Shown piece after piece: positions 34,465 to 41,279 of a DNA stretch of 64,000 nucleotides. A model generated the notes under the pieces. It was given only the letters and a program-made list of their open reading frames with translations. It did not search any database and had not been told where the DNA came from. The position numbers and the translations under genes are program-made. Each line of letters opens with the position of its first letter. The first letter of the stretch is position 1. The DNA comes from Ruminococcus flavefaciens ND2009 (GTDB taxonomy: Bacteria; Bacillota; Clostridia; Oscillospirales; Ruminococcaceae): contig NZ_JHXI01000016.1 of the NCBI RefSeq assembly GCF_000621785.1, positions 1 through 64,000 of the forward strand, written 5' to 3'.

Positions 34465-35007
34465 ATGAGAGCTGTAAAAATATTTTCAGTATTATCCGCT
34501 GCGGTCGTATGCCTTTGCTCCTGCGGCGGCACAAAGTCTGTTTCGGAGCAGGCGGCTGAGCCCGCCGCAGCTGCTTCCGCGGAAGCAGAGACTACAGTGC
34601 CTTTTGGTGGTATAGTTCCCAAGGAGGAGAAGTTCAAGGGTGCAAACGGCTTCGACGTTGACCTCACGGAGCTTAGCGCTTCAATGGTATATGCGGAGGT
34701 CTATGATATGGTGTACAATCCCGATGATTATGTGGGCAAGACCGTAAGGGCGAAGGGTCCCTTCTCATATTTCAAGGACGAGGCTACGGGAAAAGAGTAT
34801 TTCGCTGTGCTCATCAGTGATGCCACCGCCTGCTGTTCACAGGGAATAGAGTTCGTGCTGGACGGCGACTACACCTACCCTCAGGACTACCCTGCGGTGG
34901 ATACGGAGATAACCGTGAACGGTGTTTTCAACTATTACAAGGAGAACGGCTTCACCTACTGTCAGCTGACAGGAGCTACACTTGAGGACAGCAAGCTGTC
35001 GTGGTAA
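34465..35007 (+). CDS. Lipoprotein with OB-fold-like domain (YcgQ/TIGR03943-like)
   Basis: This protein of 180 residues has a signal peptide and lipobox LCSC at residues 17-20, then a short Ala/Glu linker. The C-terminal domain (about 60-180) runs MVYNPDDYVGKTVRAKGPFSY, DATACCSQGIEFVL and DTEITVNGVFNYYKENGFTY. This resembles the C-terminal domain of YcgQ-type proteins linked to zinc uptake genes; the match is tentative. The gene is 23 bases downstream of the metal-binding lipoprotein and so probably belongs to the same zinc unit. GGAGG precedes the start. Confidence 0.7.
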   Translation: MRAVKIFSVLSAAVVCLCSCGGTKSVSEQAAEPAAAASAEAETTVPFGGIVPKEEKFKGANGFDVDLTELSASMVYAEVYDMVYNPDDYVGKTVRAKGPFSYFKDEATGKEYFAVLISDATACCSQGIEFVLDGDYTYPQDYPAVDTEITVNGVFNYYKENGFTYCQLTGATLEDSKLSW

Positions 35008-35052
35008 GCGAAGTTCCCGATGACAGCTTTCAGCGAGATACTTGGCTGTCTA

Positions 35053-35081
35053 TTGACAAAAATCCTGTATAATGGTATAAT
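35053..35081 (+). promoter_or_regulatory. Consensus promoter of degV gene
   Basis: TTGACA (35053-35058) and TATAAT (35076-35081) are 17 bases apart. A small hairpin, TGCTCC-GGAGCA, lies in the leader around 35098-35114. Confidence 0.8.
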
Positions 35082-35146
35082 CTCCTTTGGGAGAAAATGC
35101 TCCTTTGGGGAGCAGTCGGAAAGCTGATCTGAAACGAGGAATAGTA

Positions 35147-36028
35147 ATGAAAACTGCGGTAATGACTGATACGAACAGCGGTATAACGCTGACAGAGGGA
35201 AGCAGCAATGGCATATATGTGCTGCCCATGCCTGTAGTCATCGACGGAAAGGACTACATGGAGGAGCTTACGCTCACCAATGACGATATTTACAAGGCAC
35301 TCAACGAGAACAAGGACATCGTGTCGTCCCAGCCCTCTCCGGGAGCTCTTACAGAGATGTGGGAGAAGATATTCGCGGACGGCTATGACGAGCTGGTGTA
35401 TATCCCCATGTCAAGCGGTCTCAGCGGCTCATGCAATACCGCAAAGGCTCTGGCTATGGACTACGACGGAAAGGTGGTAGTCATCGACAACCACCGTATC
35501 TCCATAACCCTTCTGGACTCGGTCTACGATGCGAAGTACATGGCTGAAAACGGAAAGAGCGCGGTGGAGATAAGGGACGCCCTTGAAAAGAGCGCCTATG
35601 ACAACGATATATATATCACACTTCACAGCCTCAAGCGCATAACCAAGACAGGACGCATAACCTCTGCGGGAGCGGCTATCGCTACAGTGCTCAATCTAAA
35701 GCCCATTCTGAAGATACAGGGCGGCAAGCTTGACGCCTACGCCAAGGCAAGAGGCATGGCGGCTGCGGAGCAGAAGATGTTCGAGGCTGTCCACAAGGAC
35801 CTCAGCGGCAAGTATGCAGGCATAGCAAAGGAGCACCTGAGCATTGGTGCGGCAGGCACTATGGAGTCTCCCGAAACTGCAAGACAGTGGGTGGAGAAGG
35901 TGCAGAATGAGTTTCCGGGGTATAAGGTGACATACCGTCCCCTTGCCTGTTCCATTGCAAGCCATATCGGCACAAATACACAGGGGGTAGCAGTGGGTAT
36001 CACCGAGAGGTCCCTTGTCTGTGAATAA
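35147..36028 (+). CDS. DegV family fatty-acid-binding protein
   Basis: This cytosolic protein has about 293 residues. The DegV pattern is clear: TDTNSGITL near the start, VLPMPVVIDGKDYME, SQPSPGALTEMWEKIF, the lipid-head-group contact region SSGLSGSCNTAK, and SLKRITKTGRITSAGA. Family members bind a fatty acid and, as FakB-type proteins, hand it to a FakA kinase for phospholipid synthesis. No fakA is next to it. I start at the ATG with GAGGA upstream, 20 codons into the longest frame. Confidence 0.93.
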   Translation: MKTAVMTDTNSGITLTEGSSNGIYVLPMPVVIDGKDYMEELTLTNDDIYKALNENKDIVSSQPSPGALTEMWEKIFADGYDELVYIPMSSGLSGSCNTAKALAMDYDGKVVVIDNHRISITLLDSVYDAKYMAENGKSAVEIRDALEKSAYDNDIYITLHSLKRITKTGRITSAGAAIATVLNLKPILKIQGGKLDAYAKARGMAAAEQKMFEAVHKDLSGKYAGIAKEHLSIGAAGTMESPETARQWVEKVQNEFPGYKVTYRPLACSIASHIGTNTQGVAVGITERSLVCE

Positions 36029-36048
36029 ATTAGAATACGGATAATTAT

Positions 36049-36070
36049 GAGCGGCAATGCCGCTCATTTT
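36049..36070 (+). terminator. Terminator of degV gene
   Basis: The stem GAGCGGC/GCCGCTC (36049-36055 and 36058-36064) is followed by ATTTTTG. Confidence 0.8.
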
Positions 36071-36177
36071 TGTTTGTACAATGCACACGGTTAGTATTTG
36101 ATAACTGTAATTTGCCTATTTACAGGCTATTGCGGGCGCTATATAAGTTTCTTGAATGCAACAAACAGTGCTATAGG

Positions 36178-36206
36178 TTGATTTTATAAGGACAACGTGT
36201 TATAAT
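36178..36206 (+). promoter_or_regulatory. Promoter of sufCB operon
   Basis: TTGATT (36178-36183) and TATAAT (36201-36206) are 17 bases apart, 56 bases before the start codon. Confidence 0.7.
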
Positions 36207-36261
36207 TGATAATGTAATAACAATGTCTGAAAGCTCAGGATCACACGAAAGGGGATCAATA

Positions 36262-36990
36262 ATGCTTGAATTAAAAAATATATCATTCAGTGCGGAGAGC
36301 GACGGCAGGAATGTCGAGATAATCCGCGATATAAGCCTCACTGTTGAGGACGATAAATTCATTGTCATAACAGGACCCAACGGCGGAGGAAAGTCCACTC
36401 TCGCCAAGCTCATTGCGGGTATCGAGAAGAATACCGCAGGAAGCCTCATTCTCGACGGCGAGGACATCACCGACAAGAACATCACCGAGCGTGCTAAAAT
36501 GGGTATCGGCTTTGCCTTTCAGCAGCCTGTCCGCTTCAAGGGCATGACTGTTGTGGACCTTCTCAGGATAGCCGCAGGAAAGAACCTGTCTGTGTCGGAA
36601 GCCTGTGAATACCTCTCTGAGGTAGGACTCTGCGCCAAGGACTACATTGACCGTGAGATAAACGCCTCCCTCTCCGGCGGAGAGCTGAAGCGTATCGAGA
36701 TAGCTACAGTCCTGGCAAGAAACGTAAAGCTTGCTCTCTTTGACGAGCCAGAGGCAGGTATAGACCTGTGGAGCTTCAATAATCTTATCCGCATATTCGA
36801 GAAAATGCGCAGCGAGTGCAAGGGCAGATCCATCGTGGTCATTTCTCATCAGGAGCGTATCCTCAATATCGCCGATGAGATCATCGTCATCGCCGACGGT
36901 AAGATAGCCAAAAAGGGCAGCAAGGAAGAGATACTCCCCGAGATCACAGGCACGGAAAGCGCAGTTAATATCTGCCACAAAATGGCGTAA
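36262..36990 (+). CDS. SufC-like Fe-S assembly ATPase
   Basis: This protein of about 242 residues is a cytosolic ABC-type ATPase of the SufC class. It has Walker A GPNGGGKST, a Q-loop GFAFQQPVRFKGMTV, signature LSGGELKRIEIATVL, Walker B LALFDEPEAGIDLWSF and switch VISHQERIL. The PEAGIDLWSF and ELKRIE wording is typical of SufC rather than of transporter ATPases. The SufB-like protein follows 12 bases later. The pair would form a scaffold that builds iron-sulfur clusters. AAAGGGG precedes the ATG; the longer frame adds 13 residues. Confidence 0.9.
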   Translation: MLELKNISFSAESDGRNVEIIRDISLTVEDDKFIVITGPNGGGKSTLAKLIAGIEKNTAGSLILDGEDITDKNITERAKMGIGFAFQQPVRFKGMTVVDLLRIAAGKNLSVSEACEYLSEVGLCAKDYIDREINASLSGGELKRIEIATVLARNVKLALFDEPEAGIDLWSFNNLIRIFEKMRSECKGRSIVVISHQERILNIADEIIVIADGKIAKKGSKEEILPEITGTESAVNICHKMA

Positions 36991-37002
36991 GGAGGCGGCA
37001 TC

Positions 37003-37929
37003 ATGGTTCAGATGGACGCAGTTCAGGAAAGACTTTTCAAGGAGGTAGCCGACCTCCACAATATACCCGAGGGAGCCTATAACCTCCGCGCAAACGGCGA
37101 ATCCATAGGCAGGAACACCACCGCAAACATCGATATACAGTCAAAGACAGATGTCAGCGGCATAGATATACGCATAAAGGCTGGCACAAAGAACGAAAGT
37201 GTGCATATCCCCGTAGTTCTCAGCCAGAGCGGACTCAAGGAGGACGTCTACAATGACTTCTACATCGGTGAGGACTGCGATGTGCTCATCGTTGCAGGCT
37301 GCGGTATCGACAACTGTGGCTCTCAGGACTCCGAGCATGACGGTATCCACCGTTTCTATATAGGCAAGAATTCAAGAGTTCGCTACGTCGAGAAGCATTA
37401 CGGCTCAGGGGACGGAAGCGGAAAGCGTATCCTCAATCCTGTTACCGAGGTCCATATGGACGAGGGCAGCGTCATGGAAATGGAAATGGTGCAGATAAAG
37501 GGCGTTGACTCCACAAAGAGAACAACTATCGCCGACCTGAAGGCTGACGCGAAGCTGGTGGTACACGAAAGGCTCATGACCCACGGTCAGCAGCAGGCTT
37601 ACAGCATATACAAGGTGGACCTCAACGGCGACGGCTCCAGCGCGGATGTAGTTTCCCGTTCGGTAGCCCGTGATGATTCCTATCAGAAGCTTGACCTCTG
37701 CGTTGTGGGAAGCGCAGCCTGCAGCGGTCATACGGAGTGCGACTCCATCATCATGGACAACGGACGTATCCTTGCGGTCCCTTCATTGGAGGCAAACAAC
37801 ATCGACGCAGCATTGGTTCACGAGGCAGCCATCGGCAAGATAGCAGGCGAGCAGCTCATAAAGCTCATGACACTTGGTCTTACCGAGGCAGAAGCCGAGG
37901 AACAGATAATCAACGGATTTCTTAAATGA
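37003..37929 (+). CDS. Minimal SufB/SufD-like Fe-S scaffold protein
   Basis: This protein of 308 residues matches the beta-helix core of SufB/SufD, with HDGIHRFYIGKNSRVRYVEKHY, TEVHMDEGSVMEMEMVQIKG and a C-terminus ALVHEAAIGKIAGEQLIKLM followed by GLTEAEAEEQIINGFL. Classical SufB has about 480 residues, so this is a short form without the N-terminal part. It is like the minimal SufC-SufB systems of anaerobes. Cys residues in VAGCGIDNCGSQDSEHDG could hold a nascent cluster. It is the last gene of the operon before a strong terminator. Confidence 0.88.
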   Translation: MVQMDAVQERLFKEVADLHNIPEGAYNLRANGESIGRNTTANIDIQSKTDVSGIDIRIKAGTKNESVHIPVVLSQSGLKEDVYNDFYIGEDCDVLIVAGCGIDNCGSQDSEHDGIHRFYIGKNSRVRYVEKHYGSGDGSGKRILNPVTEVHMDEGSVMEMEMVQIKGVDSTKRTTIADLKADAKLVVHERLMTHGQQQAYSIYKVDLNGDGSSADVVSRSVARDDSYQKLDLCVVGSAACSGHTECDSIIMDNGRILAVPSLEANNIDAALVHEAAIGKIAGEQLIKLMTLGLTEAEAEEQIINGFLK

Positions 37930-37935
37930 TAAAAC

Positions 37936-37965
37936 CCCCGAAGCATAAGCTTCGGGGATTTTTAG
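37936..37965 (+). terminator. Terminator of sufCB operon
   Basis: The perfect 9-bp stem CCCCGAAGC/GCTTCGGGG (37936-37944 and 37949-37957) is followed by ATTTTTAG. Confidence 0.92.
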
Positions 37966-38060
37966 TTGTCAGTGCTTAGTCAGTTTAGTTTTGTCACTGT
38001 GTGTCACAAAGCTGAATCGGAATTTAGCGTAATAACTTTGCTGAACGCCTGTAAGGGATT

Positions 38061-38339
38061 CCAAAGGGACTGTGTTCCTTTGGCGGAGTCCAGAGGCGGC
38101 GCCTCTGGCAGGGTTCAAGGGGCAGAGCCCCTTATTACGTCAGGCGCCTCGCAAGGGGTGAATCCAAAAACAGTCCGGTGGACTGTTTTTGGAGAGGGGA
38201 CGCCTTGTAAGAGAAGGCGTCCCCTGACGGGCGGCGGAACGCCGCCCCTACAATACCAATCATGTGGGACGTCGAGGGCGGCGTCCCCTACATTAGCTAA
38301 CGGCTCAAATCATAATTTTGCTCCGCAAAATTATGATTT
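38061..38339. repeat. Chain of consecutive perfect hairpins
   Basis: Eight inverted repeats follow each other: 38061-38083 (7 bp), 38090-38108 (8 bp, loop GGC), 38117-38133 (7 bp, loop AGA), 38164-38192 (13 bp, loop GGT), 38196-38224 (11 bp), 38229-38247 (8 bp, loop GAA), 38266-38287 (6 bp) and 38307-38339 (15 bp, loop TCC). Apart from the first and seventh, their stems are perfect and mostly have 3-base loops. No protein reading frame explains it. The stems differ from each other, so this is not a tandem or CRISPR repeat. It may be a composite of dispersed palindromic elements or a highly structured RNA. Confidence 0.8.
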
Positions 38340-38375
38340 ATCTTAGTTGCCCGATCAACAAAGTGCTGAAATAAG

Positions 38376-38411
38376 AAAGACCCCTCGGTCATAAGGGGGC
38401 CTTTCTTATCT
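38376..38411. terminator. Terminator-like hairpin
   Basis: AGAAAG-CCCCT and AGGGG-CTTTCT pair with two mismatches. The hairpin closes the structured region; no gene of its own is evident. Confidence 0.5.
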
Positions 38412-38693
38412 ATTATTCAGAGAGGTGGGGGTCAAGCGAGTTTTAAGAAGAAAGCAGTGTATAGCTGCGGACGTAGCTGCGGAGCCTGTGTGCTGAGCGG
38501 CTCCGTATATGCGCCGCTTCGGCTGTCTGCGGAGTGAAAAATGTCCTGTAACATTCATGGGAAAGCAGACTGCCTCATTGCTTTCTGACCTTATTATATA
38601 ATAATCCCATGCCGATTACAAGACAAAAATTGCCGATAAACACACCTTTTTAGTCGTTTATTGCTCTTTATCCTGCGAAAGCTGCCGCCCGAT
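38412..38693. other. Intergenic stretch without a recognised gene
   Basis: Apart from a short GC-rich part around 38460-38540 with weak inverted repeats (AGCTGCGG repeated twice), I see no gene or known RNA. Confidence 0.5.
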
Positions 38694-38722
38694 TTGACAA
38701 TATGGTCAGCAGCATATATAAT
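38694..38722 (+). promoter_or_regulatory. Consensus promoter of two-component system
   Basis: TTGACA (38694-38699) and TATAAT (38717-38722) are 17 bases apart. Confidence 0.8.
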
Positions 38723-38817
38723 GTATGTGAAAAGGTCACGGAAAAGACTGCAAAAGGATATAAAAAGGACACATCACAGCTTTATAATACAGATATGAAG
38801 TAAGGAGCGCGCGGCTT

Positions 38818-39492
38818 ATGGAAAAAATACTGCTTATAGAAGACGATACCGAGATATGCGAGATGATACGCAATTATTTTGAGACAAAGGGAACTGCGGT
38901 GACCTCCGTCAATGACGGCGGCGAAGCCTTCGACCTTATCCGCGGCGGCACAGAGGACTTTCAGCTTGTGCTGCTGGATATAATGCTGCCGAATACGGAC
39001 GGCTTTACCCTGTGCAGGCAGCTCCGCATGAGGAGCGATATCCCCGTCATTTTCATCACTGCAAGGGGCAGGGAGGAGGATATCCTCAGCGGCTACGACC
39101 TTGGCTGCGACGATTATATCGTCAAGCCCTTCCTGCTGTCGGTGCTTTACAGCAAGTGCGAGGCACTGGTGCGCAGGGCAGGGGGCGCGGAGGAGAAAAA
39201 GCTGCTGACCTGCGGCGGTATCAGTCTTGACACAAGGACACTCCGCTGCTTTGCCTGCGGGAATGAGGTGGAGCTGCCGCCCAAGGAATTCGCCATACTC
39301 CGCTATCTGCTGGAGCATGAGAACTGGGCGGTGAGCCGCGATACCCTGCTGGACAGGGTCTGGGGCTATGATTATTTCGGCAGCGACAGAGTGGTGGACA
39401 ATCATATAAAAAAGCTGAGAAAAGCCCTCGGCAGCGCAGGCAGCCAGATAAAGACACTTGTGGGACGGGGGTATAAGCTGACAAAGGAGTGA
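38818..39492 (+). CDS. OmpR/PhoB-type response regulator
   Basis: This protein of 224 residues has a receiver domain 1-115 with the acidic pair in IEDDTE, the phosphorylated Asp in VLLDIMLPNTDG (about 53) and the Lys in DDYIVKPF. It also has a C-terminal winged helix (about 130-224) with LPPKEFAILRYLLEHENWAVSR, DRVVDNHIKKLRKALG and GRGYKLT. The kinase gene overlaps its stop region. It would control a regulon in answer to the adjacent sensor; the target genes are not identifiable from the sequence. Confidence 0.95.
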   Translation: MEKILLIEDDTEICEMIRNYFETKGTAVTSVNDGGEAFDLIRGGTEDFQLVLLDIMLPNTDGFTLCRQLRMRSDIPVIFITARGREEDILSGYDLGCDDYIVKPFLLSVLYSKCEALVRRAGGAEEKKLLTCGGISLDTRTLRCFACGNEVELPPKEFAILRYLLEHENWAVSRDTLLDRVWGYDYFGSDRVVDNHIKKLRKALGSAGSQIKTLVGRGYKLTKE

Positions 39493-39497
39493 GCAAA

Positions 39498-41237
39498 ATG
39501 AAAAACAAGCTATTCAGGCACAAACCCAAGCGGACTACCTTCTTGAAAATGTTCGCAAAGACGATGATACTGCCTGTGATATTGACGCTGATGTTTGCGG
39601 CACTGCTCAATTATTTCATACCCTTTCTTTCCTGTGAGCAGGCACAGAAGCAGCAGAATGCTCTTATCGCAAAGCTTGCGCAGTCGGCGCAGTTCGGTGA
39701 TAAAGCGGGAAAATTCGGGAATATCCGGAATGCTGTGTCCATGCAGATGGCTCTCGGAACTAACTATGATACCCTTTATCCCGAGCTGACACTGCCGTTT
39801 ATACCGCATAATTCCTCATTGAGCGATAAAAACGGTCTGGCAGTCAGTGCTGTTATAGACTCTGAGGGAAATGTTATATGCTCAAATGCGGTAAAAATGT
39901 TCTGCGTTTACAAGACAGATGATGACCCTTCCCATAACAAATGGCTGTCCTGTGACCCGAATGAGGTAAATATCCCCGATTTTACACAGCTTGTCAATGA
40001 TAAGCTGGAGAAGCGCTATTCTGACAGATACGATTACGGCTATGATATAACAAGCGCTTATGTAGATCTGGAGAGGCACAAGATGATACCCTGCGGCGTC
40101 AGGATAAGGACAGAAGAATGGGATGAGGCATTTGACGGAAGTATTGTGGAATTCAACGTCATAGGCACAGAGGATATTACGATAGATGTGGGAGATCTTG
40201 ACCTTGACGGCTATGAGTTCGTGGAATTTACTGCTGACAAGAGTGAGAATTCCGATAAATACGTTTACCCGATGTGTACATTTGAGAACATCTGGGGCGT
40301 TGAGAAGGAAAAGGTGGATAAAGCTGTTGCAGAGCACTTCATGCCCGAAGGCGCAGGCTATAACTATGTAAGCGATTACGACCTTGTGATAAATGAATCC
40401 ATAAACCATACAGATGTTCTGTTCGACGGCGAAAGATGCACTCTTTTCACCGATTTTAAGGTAGACGTCTGGACAAAGCCCGTACTGAAAATGTACTTTG
40501 GCTTCGTGATATGCTTTTTCCTGCTGCTGACCCTCATAGCCTTTCTCATATGCTGGCGCAGAAACGTGAAGAACAAGGCTCAGTACGACTTTGAGGACTA
40601 CCAGCGCGCGCTGACCAACAATCTTGCCCACGACCTGAAAACGCCTCTTGCGGTCATAGGCGGCTATGCCGAGAACCTCATTGAGATGCGCAAAGAGAAC
40701 GGCGGCGAGAAGGAGCTCCGCTACCTTGCCTCCATTATGGACAACGTGGCGTATACGGACAGTATCATCGCCAAGACTCTCCGTCTCAGCGAGACCGAGC
40801 AGGCAAAGGAACTGAACAAAGTGAAAGTTGATATAAAGGCTCTTGCGGAGAAGCTGGCAGATAAATACAAAGCGGCTCTGGAGGAGCGGGGCATAGAGCT
40901 TACCGTAACGGGCGGCGGCGAGGCAGCTGCCGACGAGGATACTCTCACCTCCGCAGCGGAGAACCTTATCTCCAACGCGGTGAAGTACACCCGCGACGAC
41001 GGCACAATAAAAATAACAGCCGACAAAAAGCGGCTGACGGTAGTGAACGATGTGGCGGAGGACGTGGACACGAAAGACCTCACCATGCCATTTGTCAAGG
41101 GGGACAAGGCTCGCAGCGACAAGAGCAGCAGCGGTCTCGGACTTGCCATAGCTTCCGCGGCTGCGGAGCGCAACGGCTTCGGACTGAAGGTGAGCTGCAA
41201 GGACAAGCGGTTTACGGCAGAGATAATATTCAGATAA
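39498..41237 (+). CDS. Membrane sensor histidine kinase
   Basis: This protein of about 579 residues has a first membrane helix at about 18-40, a large extracytoplasmic sensor domain of some 290 residues, and a second helix near 333-355. The phosphoacceptor His is in LAHDLKTPLAVIGGYAENL (about 380). The ATPase domain has N box ENLISNAVKYT, G1-like VVNDVAEDVDTKDL and G2 SSGLGLAIASAAAERNG. The ATG at 39498 with AAGGAG is a better start than the GTG at 39489. It pairs with the response regulator upstream. Confidence 0.93.
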   Translation: MKNKLFRHKPKRTTFLKMFAKTMILPVILTLMFAALLNYFIPFLSCEQAQKQQNALIAKLAQSAQFGDKAGKFGNIRNAVSMQMALGTNYDTLYPELTLPFIPHNSSLSDKNGLAVSAVIDSEGNVICSNAVKMFCVYKTDDDPSHNKWLSCDPNEVNIPDFTQLVNDKLEKRYSDRYDYGYDITSAYVDLERHKMIPCGVRIRTEEWDEAFDGSIVEFNVIGTEDITIDVGDLDLDGYEFVEFTADKSENSDKYVYPMCTFENIWGVEKEKVDKAVAEHFMPEGAGYNYVSDYDLVINESINHTDVLFDGERCTLFTDFKVDVWTKPVLKMYFGFVICFFLLLTLIAFLICWRRNVKNKAQYDFEDYQRALTNNLAHDLKTPLAVIGGYAENLIEMRKENGGEKELRYLASIMDNVAYTDSIIAKTLRLSETEQAKELNKVKVDIKALAEKLADKYKAALEERGIELTVTGGGEAAADEDTLTSAAENLISNAVKYTRDDGTIKITADKKRLTVVNDVAEDVDTKDLTMPFVKGDKARSDKSSSGLGLAIASAAAERNGFGLKVSCKDKRFTAEIIFR

Positions 41238-41240
41238 TAA

Positions 41241-41276
41241 AAGGCTGCAAGGAAAATTCCTTGCAGCCTTGTTTTT
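41241..41276. terminator. Bidirectional terminator
   Basis: The stem AAGGCTGCAAGGA/TCCTTGCAGCCTT is perfect (41241-41253 and 41258-41270), followed by GTTTTT. It sits between the kinase and the converging dockerin gene. Confidence 0.92.
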
Positions 41277-41279
41277 GTA

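Noticed and set aside
38291..38301. TTAGCTAAC as a further iron-type operator
   Set aside because: Only one half-site with a neighbouring overlap; no second half at N6 spacing and no promoter beside it.
38061..38339. Possible CRISPR array in the hairpin-rich region
   Set aside because: The stems all differ in sequence and spacing; there is no repeated unit with unique spacers and no cas gene nearby.
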